From Sepiola atlantica (taxonomy: Eukaryota; Mollusca; Cephalopoda; Sepiida; Sepiolidae), in contig OY744525.1 of NCBI GenBank assembly GCA_963556195.1, positions 50,948,148-51,012,147 on the forward strand: DNA of 64,000 nucleotides. Direction: 5' to 3'. The notes below the pieces were generated by a model. The model saw only the letters and a list, made by a program, of their open reading frames with translations, made no database searches and was not told the origin of the DNA. Below, in pieces: positions 1 through 10,492 of this stretch (positions within the stretch are counted from its first letter, which is position 1; each line of letters starts with the position of its first letter). The position numbers and the translations under genes are program-made.

Positions 1-221
1 TGAAACCACTTGATGTAAGGAACTAAAAAAAAAATACTACTTCAACGTCAAAAACTAGTCACGGATAAGTGTTAGATGGATAGATTCCAATCCAGAAAAC
101 AGAAATTCTTCCCCCTTTGTCAGAAACATCGCTCATGGAATGTGAGGACTAAAGGACAAAATAAGGGAAGCAAGAGTTATGAGGCTGCCAAAAGTAAACC
201 CAAGGTCCACTTTTTACAGCT
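1..221 (+). repeat. Dispersed repeat R1, copy 1 (left-truncated by window)
   Basis: The same roughly 245-bp sequence recurs at 14623-14868 and 23922-24115. The shared text covers the CCACTTGATGTAAG motif near the start and the CAGCAATTCTTCCCCCTTT motif in the middle. The full left end, seen in the other two copies, begins AATGGAAATCGCTCC after a T run. No coding capacity or tRNA-like head is visible, so the class is unknown. It could be the 3' part of a LINE or a nonautonomous DNA element. Confidence 0.7.
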
Positions 222-270
222 AAGTATGCAGAGAGATATCAAATCGCAAAACTCCAATAAGGTAGGATTG

Positions 271-271
<1 letters not shown>

Positions 272-326
<55 letters not shown>

Positions 327-327
327 A
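272..327. repeat. (AT)n(GT)n compound microsatellite
   Basis: About 20 AT units run directly into about 8 GT units. No gene is supported across it. Confidence 0.9.
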
Positions 328-420
328 TGAAAAAATATCTTTAAGCATATATATTTTTTTTAATTGACCAAAACCATTCAAGGTAAAAGCTCGATGAATG
401 CTGACATTTTACAACAGAGC

Positions 421-832
421 ATATATAAATAAATGAAATGTTACAGTTCCAATGAACAAGTCTTTATTCATTTTCTTTACCGAAATTCAAAACAATTCGG
501 TGTAACTTGATTATCGTTTTGTGCACAAACAAACAACAATAATAAAATCATTGTTTCCTTTGAGAAACTGAGTTCTATGTAAGATGCGTTTAAAGGGTTT
601 TTTTTGTGAATTTTCTTTTGCTTGAGGGATTTCTTCCAGGAGTGATCCTTGGTCTCCTGATGAGCTGCATAAATGAAAGATCCTGGTAATTACATGATTA
701 TTCCCGGTTATTTGTTTGTGCGCGAAACAATCATTAAGTTACACTGAATTGTTTTGAATTTCGGTAAGTAAAAATGAATAAAGACTTGGTCATTGGAATG
801 TAACATACCATTGTTTACTTATTTATATATAA
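421..832. mobile_element. Foldback element / MITE with about 115-bp inverted arms
   Basis: The arm at 421-535 is the reverse complement of 709-832 with scattered mismatches. Both contain TTCAAAACAATTC or its complement, and both end in an ATATATAAATAA-like tip. The roughly 170-bp centre has no open frame. This is the structure of a nonautonomous terminal-inverted-repeat element. Its superfamily is not determinable because no clear target duplication was found. Confidence 0.75.
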
Positions 833-1733
833 AGGGTATTCCAGAATTTGTACACTATCCTATATAAAATGTTGTGGTTTGTTAGAAGCATTAAATCAAT
901 ATGTAATAGATTCAGTTGGGTGAGTTAGCTAGTCTGAATTATCAGGTGATATGGGGGTGCAGACAAACTAATCGGCCTAAGGACAAAATGGCTCTTGATG
1001 ATTAAGAATTATACAGCGTGAAAACGAAAGTAAATATACGAGAAATGGGAAGTGAAGTTGAATGTTAAGAAAAAGTCAGTTATCGGAGAAGCGACCTATA
1101 AGAACAGACATTTTAAAAATATGGGGTAACTTATAGGAAGAATTAGAGCCATCTTTCTCTGTCTCTCTCTCTCTCTCTCTCATTGCCAACAAAAAACTGT
1201 AAGTCTTTGCATTTTAATAAACTGATATTTGTTTCACCTAAAAAAGAGGCTTTGATGTTAGTTATTCCTGTCTTACTTTTCAAAAGAAAGGATGTCCTTG
1301 ATGAGTTTGATTTCAGGTTGTCCACAACAACGATCGCCACTAGATGATGAGGACCGGGAAGAGGGGAAAAAATAGTACAAATTTTATTAAGTAAAATAAA
1401 TTCATCATAATTCTAAACGTTCGATTTGGTCTTGCAAAATAGTTATGGATCAAATAAATAGGTTACAAATATATGTTTGAAAGCCTTATCAATGCACATT
1501 TATAACATAAACAACGGATAAAAATCGGAAAAATTCAAATTTCAAATGCGGACTTGATACCACGTGCTAAATCAGATATCTAGTATACGTATTTATGGAG
1601 AAAAGGCTGTCTTCAATTCTATTTGATAAGGAGATTTCTCTCTAATTTTCATTGGAAAATATACTAATAACTATTAACAGCTGAGTTATTTTATTTTAAA
1701 ATATGCATTGAAAAGGCTTTCAAACATATATAT
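833..1733. other. Intergenic, no gene seen
   Basis: AT-rich sequence with a CT tract at about 1153-1180. The short frames here are uninterrupted only by chance and resemble nothing I recognise. Confidence 0.6.
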
Positions 1734-1873
1734 TAGGGGCTTCAAAACTATTACATAAATAAAGTTTTAGTTTGAAAATTTGAAAATCGACCTCGTGTTT
1801 CTCTTTTAACACAAGGTCGATTTTCAAATTTTCAAACTAAAACTTTATTTATGTAATAGTTTTGAACCCCTAA
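1734..1873. mobile_element. Near-perfect hairpin, foldback MITE
   Basis: Arms at about 1734-1799 and 1809-1873 are almost perfectly complementary around a loop of roughly 10 bases. The outer tips read TTAGGGGCTTCAAAAC on one side and GTTTTGAACCCCTAA on the other. Such near-complete pairing indicates a recent foldback insertion or an inverted duplication of a MITE end. An (AT)n tract follows at about 1891-1943. Confidence 0.8.
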
Positions 1874-1886
1874 AACAAGTGACATT

Positions 1887-1946
<60 letters not shown>

Positions 1947-2097
1947 AACCATATGAAAATCAACTTCTGACAATTAGAACCGAGTTTTACACATACACAG
2001 GTATCAATGTAATTTCAGATATGGCTTTTTAACAATAATAAATGGCTTATCTTAAGATTTTACTGAACGTTTTTATACATTTGAATAAAATGAATGG

Positions 2098-2240
2098 GAT
2101 GGCACGGTGGCTAAGTCGTTAACGACGTAGATTGAGGACCTGGGTGTGCTGAGTTCGAATTCAGTTTGTTCCGCAGAAACACTTTCATCAAAACCCACAC
2201 CTGACCTTGTGTCTAACCTCCTGGATAGGATGTAAATAAA
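2098..2240 (+). mobile_element. tRNA-headed SINE
   Basis: The pol III A box TGGCTAAGTCG is at about 2108. A B-box-like GTTCGAATTC lies about 45 bases downstream. A non-tRNA body ends in a TAAATAAAATAC tail. The spacing fits a tRNA-derived promoter. The head is too diverged to name its tRNA, and there is no sign of a functional cloverleaf. Confidence 0.65.
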
Positions 2241-2869
2241 ATACATTTGAATACAAATTTAAAATATCAAATGTATAAAAATGTTCAGGAATTTATCAAG
2301 ATGCTTCCAAAGGCTGGATGAACCATGAAACTGCAGTAAAGTTTTAAGTTTTGTCACATGCAGCATCATCATCATCATCAAACATATCAAATTAAGTGTC
2401 CCAGATTTCCTACTTCAGACCTAAACAGCATCTAAGATTAAAATCGATATTTCATTCTGCCAGGATTTCTTCTTTCGCTTTCGTAGAACATTAGTACATT
2501 TTATTAGGAACCAGAAATTGTTGTAATTCTTTCCTTCGCAGATGCAACTTATCCTGCTCGGAATATTTTTTGCAGAAGAAAGAAACTTTCCTTTTAGCAG
2601 CAAATGTAAATTCAAGATGGATGCCAATTCTGATAACAGAAGCAAATCTGACATATTAATATTAATTAGTATTATTAATTTCCATCTTTCATTGATGATA
2701 TATATGGTGTTGTTTGGGCTCCTGAACGGAATGCTTTGGTAAGCTTTCAAAAAATCACATATAAATGCTCTGTACCCTGTAATCGAGTATCATCGAGCTT
2801 GTTTTTATTGGAATAATCCCGGTCTAAATTGAATAATCTTTTTTCTAAGTGAAAAATCCAAATACATAC

Positions 2870-2931
<62 letters not shown>

Positions 2932-3264
2932 GGGTGTTCGAGACAGATTCGATGCTTTTGGCAAATTTTTATATATAAATTATATATTCACATAATTTTA
3001 AAATTATTGGTCAGTGGTGTGCATGAACACATCAAATCTTTGAATATGACAATCTATTGAACGGATTCAAGAAAATGAAGAATAAAGAAAACCCGAACGA
3101 CTAGTTATCAGTTACTTTTATTAAATAGTACAAATGTATTGATGTAGAAAAAGTGGAAAAATATTCAATATTATATTGGATATAAAAAAACACTCAGACA
3201 TAAGTGATTTTACATGAAACTACAGTAAAGTATTAAGAGAAGTCTTTTTTAATATTTATTATTG

Positions 3265-3315
<51 letters not shown>

Positions 3316-3343
3316 GGGAAGCACATCTTTTAGAAAACATTTT
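2241..3343. other. Intergenic with AT microsatellites
   Basis: AT tracts lie at about 2869-2922 (followed by CA) and 3267-3313. The text CAGGGTGTTCGAGACAGATT just after the first tract resembles a transposon end, but no partner end was found. Overlapping frames on both strands at 2421-2750 are unrecognised. Confidence 0.5.
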
Positions 3344-3949
3344 TTTAAAGGTTATTTGAAGAATTTAGAAACCACAAAATGTTATTTTTTTCTTATATAT
3401 TCAACAATGAATAAAATTATTTTTCTTAAATATATATCTCTGAGACTTTTGCTGTTAAAAAACCCTTCACGAAGATAACTTTTTTTTCTTCATTTTGTTG
3501 GTTTTAATCGGACGAGGTTGTTACCTTGTGATCATAAACAAAATGTCAATCATCTCGTCCTTGGAGTTGCAGACAGTACAATGTATGTCTTTCTCAGCTG
3601 TGTCCCACACATAATAGTCCATGGGGTTGCAATCAGGCGAGTTTGCAAAGAGCCAGATGTTGGGATTTGTGAAGCCATGGAAGTTCTTAGACAGCCACTT
3701 CTGTGTTTTCCTGGAGCTGAGTCCTGTCGCCACTTCCCAAAAAGCGTCAACAAGATCGGACAACATTTTGTTTATATCCTCGAGGTAACAACCTCGTGAT
3801 TAAAACTAACAAAATGAAAAAGAAAAAAGAAGTTCTCTTCGTAAAGGGTGTTTTAACACCGAAAGTCTCAGAGATATATATTTAAAAAAATGATTTGTTC
3901 ATTGTTAAATATATAAGGAAAAAAATAACATTTTGTGGTTTCTAAATAC

Positions 3950-3955
<6 letters not shown>
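3344..3955 (-). mobile_element. Long-inverted-repeat element enclosing a mariner-type transposase relic
   Basis: The left arm at about 3359-3535 and the right arm at about 3765-3951 are inverted copies with few mismatches, giving unusually long repeats of about 180 bp. The interior is a fragment of a Tc1/mariner-like transposase on the minus strand. Only the C-terminal part remains, so the element could move only with help. Some long-armed Tc1/mariner relatives have such termini. A foldback that captured a transposase fragment is the alternative. Confidence 0.7.
3521..3766 (-). pseudogene. Tc1/mariner-like transposase, C-terminal fragment
   Basis: The 81-residue frame contains the motif NSPDCNPMDYYVWD. 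It corresponds to the block of mariner-type DDE transposases around the second catalytic Asp (SPDLNPxDYYVW in the family). The helix-turn-helix and the first catalytic Asp region are absent, since an intact protein is about 350 residues. The frame ends in the inverted arms. Confidence 0.75.
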
Positions 3956-3989
<34 letters not shown>

Positions 3990-4030
3990 CTATTGTTCAC
4001 TTCCTAAGTGATACATATTAATGCAGAAGA

Positions 4031-4545
4031 TTATAATAATTATTATATGGTATGTGTTGAAGTTTTCTCTTAACCTTTAATCTTATATATATATATAAGA
4101 TTAAAGGTTAAGAGAAAACCTCAACCGATACCATACAATAATTATTTTGACTTTAAACGGTCTCTTTGGGTCCGGGAATGAATCTAAAAATCTAACCATT
4201 CCATTTTTTATTATAAAGATCACGAAAGCTTTTCACCATTTACTATGTTGGATTCGGCCCTTTTCACCATATTCTGATCAGAGAAATGACACAAAAGATA
4301 AATACACTTGAAAGACAGGATGATAGAAGAAGAAAAAGAAAAGTCAAAAAGAAAAGGAATAGGAGTGAGGAAGTCTAAAAAAAAATTCAAGATGGTAGAT
4401 GTTTAAGAGCTTCTATGATGCTTATAATAAAAGTGCAATGGTTAGATTTTTAAATTCATTCCCAGACCCGAAGAAACTACTTACGGCCGAAATAATTATT
4501 GTCTGGTATGTGTTAAGGTTTTCTGTTATCCTTTATCCATAAATA
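4031..4545. mobile_element. Nested foldback repeat (three-armed)
   Basis: 4031-4086 pairs with 4095-4153 around an AT core. 4099-4215 also pairs with about 4430-4540, so the middle segment can pair with either side. The shared text includes AAATCTAACCATTCCATT on one strand and its complement. This looks like a foldback element with one extra partial copy, or two overlapping insertions. Confidence 0.65.
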
Positions 4546-4598
4546 TTTGCTCTGTAGGCTAAATACATTGAACTCTTTAATTGGAAATATGATGTTTG

Positions 4599-4599
<1 letters not shown>

Positions 4600-4648
<49 letters not shown>

Positions 4649-4685
4649 CTATATATATATATATATATATATATAGCTCTATATA
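4600..4685. repeat. Palindromic AT microsatellite
   Basis: Two AT runs flank AGAGCT, and a second TAGCTCTATAT lies at the right edge, so the whole tract can fold back. Confidence 0.7.
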
Positions 4686-5300
4686 ATTTGATATTAGACT
4701 GAATCTTTTTACTCAGATTGAACCTGTAATAATAAAAAAATTCAACTTAATACTGTATATATATAGGCATAGATAGATAGATTTATATACTTATATTATC
4801 ACATATATTTTGTGAATATATTTGTTGCAGTATTTATTTCAACACTGCTCAAATAGTTGTATGAAAATATGCTTATGCATATACAAGAATAGCAATGTTT
4901 AACTTCCAAGCAGACAAAAGAAAATGTGGCATGAAAAGGGACACCCTTTTATTCAGTGCTGCTTTTTTACCATAATCATAAAATCGATGGTTTGTTTTGG
5001 ATAAAACTGACAGTCGTTCGCATCATAATTTCTCAAAGAAATATTTTGCAATCTCAATATCTATATATAAAAGAGGAAGTTTGTTTTCGATAGAAATGAA
5101 TATATCTTTAAATATTAAATAGAAAGTTTGTTTGTTCTTTATAGAAATGAATATATCCACTTATAATATAAGGGTATTTTCTTTGTATGTGTCTGTCTAT
5201 CTGTCTGTCTGTCAGTCACCATTTTTTAAAGAAATATCTTAACTTCTTTTAGAAATGGAAAATATTGCATTGATACTAAATAATAAATTCTTAACTAATA
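4686..5300. other. Intergenic with Helitron-like 5' end text
   Basis: At about 5061 the text CTATATATAAAAGAGGAAGTTTG and at about 5168 a second TATAAGGGTATTTTC followed by CTGTCTGTCTG resemble the 5' ends of animal Helitron/Helentron elements. No matching 3' hairpin was found nearby, so no element is called. Confidence 0.4.
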
Positions 5301-5302
5301 AA

Positions 5303-5383
5303 GTGGATGCCATGACCGGAAATCGAAACCGAAACCTTTAAATCTTCAGTCTGATGTTCTACGAACTGAGCTTTTTAGATTTT
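5303..5383 (-). pseudogene. tRNA-Phe(GAA)-like pseudogene or SINE head
   Basis: Read on the minus strand, the segment has AGCTCAGTTCGTAGAAC (D arm and A box), GACTGAAGATTTAAAGG (anticodon arm with GAA at 5347-5345) and a T arm with GGTTTCGATTTCC. This order and text are those of eukaryotic tRNA-Phe. The B box is mutated (expected GGTTCGATCCC) and the acceptor stem does not pair well. It is therefore a decayed tRNA copy or the head of a tRNA-Phe-derived SINE. Confidence 0.65.
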
Positions 5384-6179
5384 CTTATAAATAGATCTTA
5401 AAACATTACCCTAACAAAATAATTATAGCTTTGACGTGACGTCATAGATTTACGTCATGTTTCAAAACATGAATTTAAACATAAGCGATAATAAAAAATA
5501 TATATAAATAAATGAATGGTTAAACATTATCAATAGCGTTGGAAATTATTTTAATAGTCCAAAACAATTATTTTTGCTCAAACTACATATTGGCGTTAAA
5601 AACTATTTAATGTATAATATATACTAGAATTTGAACCCATATATATATATATATATATTTATCTGGTTTCTATAGAAATGTATATAGCTGCACCAAATCG
5701 TGTTTGAAGTAGTTAACCATGTGTCACGTTATACAAGGAATCTAATGATGTACATGAAAGTTTCAAAATAAAGGGTATGAATCCCCAGAAAAATGTCACC
5801 TCTGATTTTCGTGAAATTTAAATTGTAGTTAGTTAAATTACACAAGATTAGATTGATTGTCGACATTTGAACACATTTCGATCATTTCTGCTGGGACTGA
5901 ACACCACGACAATTGACACTCTTTGGAATATTTAGAGACTGAATCTGTACATACACTCGAAGCAGTACTCTCTAAGGTAAGGAATATATTTATTCGGCAA
6001 GTCCTGGTTCTAAATTTAATATAGGTGATATCCATATTTTTTGTGCTGGAAAAGCACATTATTATTATTATTATTATTATTGAATTTATAATATTTTATG
6101 GTTTATTTAACAAAAGTAAGTTTGAATTTTTAAAACTATTTTGAAAAACAGTTTGGATATTCACAGAATATGTGTTGCA
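5384..6179. other. Intergenic
   Basis: AT-rich. A TGACGTCA dyad (CRE consensus) is at 5438-5445, an AT tract at about 5641-5659 and a short ATT run at 6060-6082. The minus-strand frame at 5838-6059 is unrecognised. No gene is supported. Confidence 0.5.
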
Positions 6180-6545
6180 GTCGTAGTCATCATTATCAAT
6201 CGTCATCATTTTAATGTTCGTTTTACATGTTGGCATGTGTTGGACGGCTTTTAGAAATTGACTTCTAAACTAACCTATCTCTGAACAGGTATTTATTCTT
6301 CTATCTCTCAAGTCCATCCTTATCACTTCCTGCCAATATTTTCCTTGACCTTCCCCTGCCAATTGACTTTGCTACTTGAACTGTTATCCATCTACTAACC
6401 CAAGAACTCTCATCCATTCTTTCACCGTGGCCATACCATTGAAGTCTCCTGTTCTGCACACATCTCCCTATACTGTCCAGATTTAATCTTCCTCTGAGGT
6501 CATCAGATCTAAGCCTGCCTTTAAGACTCACATTTACACATCCAT
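6180..6545 (-). mobile_element. LINE 3' relic, endonuclease-reverse-transcriptase C-terminus
   Basis: The minus-strand frame at 6301-6531 encodes text such as RRLQWYGHGERMDESSW followed by GRGRSRK. This is the C-terminal signature seen in many endonuclease/reverse-transcriptase proteins of RTE- and related LINEs (R-RL-WxGHVxRM...GRPxxxW). The same stretch with the same orientation recurs at 11630-11985. Only the last quarter of the protein and the 3' tail are present. Confidence 0.7.
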
Positions 6546-6687
6546 CATATCATTCTTTTGATTTTATTTAATTTTTCTTATTCATGCATCCACTTGAAAC
6601 GAGGAAAATTTCTCAACATATTTAGATTTAAATAAATAAAACTAAGAAATATACAAAAATGAATAAAATTTTGATTATTCAAATTAC

Positions 6688-6990
6688 TATTATCATCTTG
6701 GTTATTTTTTTTTTCCACAACGTTTCGGCTGATGTAATCTTCAGATGCATCTTTTCGTACTTGGGAATCTTATGTTAAACTCGAAAACCTATACGGAATT
6801 TCGAACTGAATCCTTTATTTAACCCACGAGAGTAGATTGTTCTCATTCCGTCAACCATGACCGGATAGAAGTGTTAATTGTTAAGTTATTCTTAGTTTTT
6901 ATCACCTGCAGTAAGGATTGAACCTTCAACCTCGAGAAGACCGTCAGTTAGAATGTTATCCTCTGTTGCGCACATGTGGATAAATAAATT
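6688..6990 (-). mobile_element. tRNA-Arg-like SINE, near full length
   Basis: On the minus strand the head at about 6985-6905 carries CGCAACAGAGGATAAC, a long anticodon region and the B box GGTTCAATCC. The body follows, with a 3' tail ending near 6690 that contains GCCGAAACGTTG and GATGAtAATAGT. A second copy on the plus strand is at 43254-43543 and a partial one at 14873-15040. The head best resembles tRNA-Arg. Octopus is known to carry tRNA-Arg-derived SINEs (OR families), but identity to those is not checked here. Confidence 0.7.
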
Positions 6991-7185
6991 AAATTAAAAT
7001 CTATTTTCAGCAGATGTGTATAACACAGTAGTCACCCACTCCCCCGTCCCAACCATCACACATAAAACATTTTTTATTAATTTTTTTAAAATTCTATGAA
7101 ATACTATCGATTAAGCAGCAAATTTTCTGATTATAAAAAATATTTTGAAAAAAAATCTATTTAATGTTTCGATGAGGATGGCTAT

Positions 7186-7611
7186 TTGCATTTCATGGTT
7201 TGCATATCAGAGATGATTTCTCCCGTTCATTACAGCCCCTTTCTCACAGAAGAGACATTGCTAGTCTCTCTCTACTCTATCATTATTTCCATGGAAGGTA
7301 CTCGACTGAGCTCCAATCTCTGGTTTCTTCGTGTGAGGTATTCACAGCAAGAACTTGTATCTCTCCCACAATGAAGAAAAATCTTAATTTCTTCCGCAGT
7401 GTGCTTAGTCTCAGGCAGAATTTCCACTAACAGGGCTTCTTCGCAAAAGCTTCCCGTCTATGGAACACATTGTCACAGGACTGCTTCCTCGCAGAGTACA
7501 ACATGGTCGTATTCAAAACTAATGTCAACAGATTCCTATCAAGAACCGTTTCAGAAAAAAAAAAGAGAAGGGACATTTAAAAAAATAACTTTGTGGAAGT
7601 GCAAGGATTAA
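7186..7611 (+). pseudogene. Non-LTR reverse transcriptase C-terminal relic
   Basis: The frame at about 7200-7430 reads LQPLSHRRDIASLSLLYHYF, then a segment with ELQSLVSS. It switches frame before a block equivalent to ASRLWNTLSQDCF. This is the region after the reverse-transcriptase domain in Jockey/CR1-type LINEs (L-RRD-ASL-L-YRY-HG...LWNSLP). A related decayed copy is at 44480-44935. At least one frameshift separates the halves, so it is dead. Confidence 0.7.
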
Positions 7612-8700
7612 AAATGCCTCAAAATAAAAAGGGATCTTATCTAATATATAACATTATGTGAGCCACATTTTAAAAGTTGGACCTAAATAGCATTTAAACT
7701 GACAAATCAAACTTTGATTCTAACTAGCAAATTTTAATTTAATGTTTACCATGTTATTGACAATTAACTAACATACTTTGCTACAATTTATATTAAAAAA
7801 ATACACAATCTCGTTCGGCAGGTTGCAAATATGGAGACATTCCTGAATAAACACCTGAAAAGAAAAATCAGCTAAGGGGAATAACTCTTATTCCTTTAGT
7901 AAGAGTTAGAGTTCCATATTTGCTTTTTTAGCTTAGATACTGAACCTAACAAAAAAGCTAAATATATAGAAAAAAGAAATATTTACAAAACAAATTTGAA
8001 CATAATGAATTCCGAGAAACAGCTAATCTAATATATAAAATAAAGTCAGTCTTTTTCTCGAGTTTTGCCATCGATAGCTTTCTTCCTACAAAATCCATAT
8101 TTACTTCTAGTTCGTCAGTTCTTTCGGTGGAACATTAGAACAATAAAACGCAATTCGATTTAATCCTTCCAGAAAATAGTTTGACCGGGTTGGAATTATT
8201 TTCATAGAGATGCCATCTTTAAAAAAAGGGCGTAACTCTGTATTGATGAATGCAGAGTTACTCTGATTTATCTTGAAGAAAGAAAAAAAAACAACATAGT
8301 TAAAAAAGATAAATAAAGTGTAAGTAAAATAAAAAGATAAATAAAGTGTAATTCTAACTAGAAATATATCGGGGAAACCAATGCTAATAATAGAATCATC
8401 TGATTCATACGAAATTAATCAATTAATAAATGCTAAAAATTTTAAATAAGATCGAATAATTCTCTGATTTTTAGTAGATTTTTTTTCAATCAGGTTTTTA
8501 TTTTTATTTTTTGGTTAAAAAACAAATTACTTTCACTTTTATTACCCGTCCCTAGTCATATCTTAAAACTTTAGACATAAACTGACATCAGAGATTACAG
8601 TCCAAATCGTTTATATCTTGAAGGTTTAGGCTGAAATACTAAAAAAATAATATCATCTTTTGGAGGGATTTATAAACTGACACATCACAATGCATGAAAT
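7612..8700. other. Intergenic, no gene seen
   Basis: AT-rich sequence. A short inverted pair GGGAATAACTCTTA / TAAGAGTTA-like lies at about 7878-7905, and AAAGATAAATAAAGTGTAA is duplicated at about 8305 and 8335. Nothing resembles an exon. Confidence 0.5.
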
Positions 8701-8732
8701 CCCCCATTCGAAATAAATCCACATCAGAAGAG

Positions 8733-8738
8733 TTTATT
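8733..8738 (-). terminator. Polyadenylation signal AATAAA
   Basis: AATAAA on the minus strand lies 26 bases past the stop codon of the zinc-finger gene. That is very close, which implies a short 3' UTR if it is used. Confidence 0.5.
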
Positions 8739-8763
8739 GAAAAATAAGACAACATGGTCGTAT

Positions 8764-10395
8764 TTAAAGAAAAAGTGATGGAAAAGGTTTGATAGCCATG
8801 TGCGTTTGCATATGATCCTTGAAGATAGAATTTTCAGAAAAGTTAGACCCACAAATATCACAGTGAAAAAGATTCGCAGTTGTGTGCGTTCTTTCATGTT
8901 TTTTCAGATTTGAGCTGTGTGAAAAGTCTAAGCTGCAAATCTCACAGCGGTAGGGTTTTTCTCCCGTGTGTGTTCTCATGTGACTCTTTAAACTTGATTT
9001 CCTAGAAAAGTTTGATGAGCAAATGTTGCAATGGAACGGTTTATCGCCCGTGTGTGTCTGCATGTGATCTTTGAGTGTAGAATTCTCAGCAAAATTTGCC
9101 TGGCAGATATCACAATGAAAGGATTTCTCACCAGTGTGTGTCCGTGTGTGCCTCTTAAGACTGGAACTCTGGGAGAAATCGGTCTGACAAATTTCACAGT
9201 GGAATGGTTTTTCACCCGTGTGCTTTCGTAAGTGACTCTTCAAATTAGAATTTTTGGAAAAGTTAGACCCACAGATCTCACAATGAAAAGGTTTTTCTCC
9301 GGTGTGTGTTCGCATGTGATTTTTAAGACTTGAATTCTCAGAAAACTTTGATTTACAGATGTCGCACTGGAATGGTTTTTCTCCGGTGTGTGTCCGCATA
9401 TGAGCCTTAAGATTTGAACTACTCGAGAACTTTGATGCGCATTTATCACAGTGAAAGGATTTCTCTCCAGTGTGAACATACATATGTCTCTTGAGATGTT
9501 GACTCCGAGAAAACTTTGAGTCACATTTCTCACACTGGTATGGTTTTTCTCCGGAATGGATCACCATATGGCTCTTAAGATAGGCCTTTTGTGAAAATTT
9601 AGAACTACAGACGCTGCAGGTGAAGGGTTTCTTATTGGTATGCCTTTGCATATGCCTCTTCAGGTATAAACTCTCCAAAAACCGTGACCCGCAAATGTCG
9701 CAATGGAACAATTTTTCTCCCGTGTGCTTACGCATGTGTCGTTTAAGCTGGTAATTCTCTGAAAATTTTGTTGAACAAATGTTGCAACTGAAAGGCTTTT
9801 CGCCACTGTGTTTCCGTTCGTGTCTCTTTAGATGTGAGATTTTCGAAAATTTTGACCCACACATGTTACACTTGAGTTTTTTATCACAACTATGGGTTCT
9901 CAGATGAATTTTAAGTTCAGAACTTTTAGGAAATGTCGACGCGCAAAGCTCACAGCTGAAAGATTTTTCATCTGTGTGTTTTTTAATGTGTGATTTCAGA
10001 TGGGAATTTTGTGTAAATTTTGCTCCACACATATCACACTGAAAGGGTTTCTCTCCCGTGTGTATGCGTATGTGTCTCTTCAGATGTGAACTGTTTATGA
10101 ATTTGGACTTACAAGTATCACACTGGTATTTTTTCTTAACGACGTGTGTCCGCGTGTGGATGATGAGGTTTGACTTTTTCGAAAATCGTAACCGGCATAT
10201 CTCGCAGTGGAACGGTTTTTTGCTGTTGTGTATAATTATATGGTGTTCATAGTTAACTTTATCAGAAAAACTGTATTTGCACCTTCCACAATAAAAGTCT
10301 TTTTTAGTATTGCGTGTTTGAATATCACATTTCTGTTTAGTTTTTGTTGGTAAACTTGTATCATGGACTTTGTCAGTTTCATGGCTCCTTTCCAT
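8764..10395 (-). CDS. C2H2 zinc-finger protein, 18 tandem fingers, single exon
   Basis: The 543-residue frame starts with ATG at 10395. A basic N-terminus of about 33 residues is followed by 18 back-to-back C2H2 fingers (Cx2Cx12Hx3H) from about residue 35 to 530, and it ends at TAA. Most linkers are TGEKP or close variants, typical of sequence-specific DNA-binding proteins. No KRAB, BTB, ZAD or SCAN domain is present. Finger 1 has a non-standard linker, and the linker after finger 18 leads to an 11-residue tail. The base-contact positions (-1, 2, 3, 6) differ from finger to finger while the framework is uniform. The likely role is a nuclear DNA-binding regulator; the target is unknown. No stop or frameshift is seen, so it is probably functional. 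An acceptor-like CAG lies upstream, so an untranslated first exon cannot be excluded. Confidence 0.93.
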   Translation of the reverse strand: MERSHETDKVHDTSLPTKTKQKCDIQTRNTKKDFYCGRCKYSFSDKVNYEHHIIIHNSKKPFHCEICRLRFSKKSNLIIHTRTHVVKKKYQCDTCKSKFINSSHLKRHIRIHTGEKPFQCDMCGAKFTQNSHLKSHIKKHTDEKSFSCELCASTFPKSSELKIHLRTHSCDKKLKCNMCGSKFSKISHLKRHERKHSGEKPFSCNICSTKFSENYQLKRHMRKHTGEKLFHCDICGSRFLESLYLKRHMQRHTNKKPFTCSVCSSKFSQKAYLKSHMVIHSGEKPYQCEKCDSKFSRSQHLKRHMYVHTGEKSFHCDKCASKFSSSSNLKAHMRTHTGEKPFQCDICKSKFSENSSLKNHMRTHTGEKPFHCEICGSNFSKNSNLKSHLRKHTGEKPFHCEICQTDFSQSSSLKRHTRTHTGEKSFHCDICQANFAENSTLKDHMQTHTGDKPFHCNICSSNFSRKSSLKSHMRTHTGEKPYRCEICSLDFSHSSNLKKHERTHTTANLFHCDICGSNFSENSIFKDHMQTHMAIKPFPSLFL

Positions 10396-10492
10396 GTATT
10401 AACTGTTATACTGAACTAAGATTCCCTGTGTCAATTTTTAAAACTCTTTATTTCAAGATTTTTTTCGACATTAAATTATTGAGATAATTAAA

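Noticed and set aside
5438..5445. CRE dyad TGACGTCA (also at 17950-17957)
   Set aside because: An 8-base dyad is expected by chance now and then, and no promoter or gene is next to it.
8988..10252. Other-frame and plus-strand ORFs across the zinc-finger gene
   Set aside because: Shadows of a highly repetitive coding sequence. Only the frame with Cys/His fingers makes sense.
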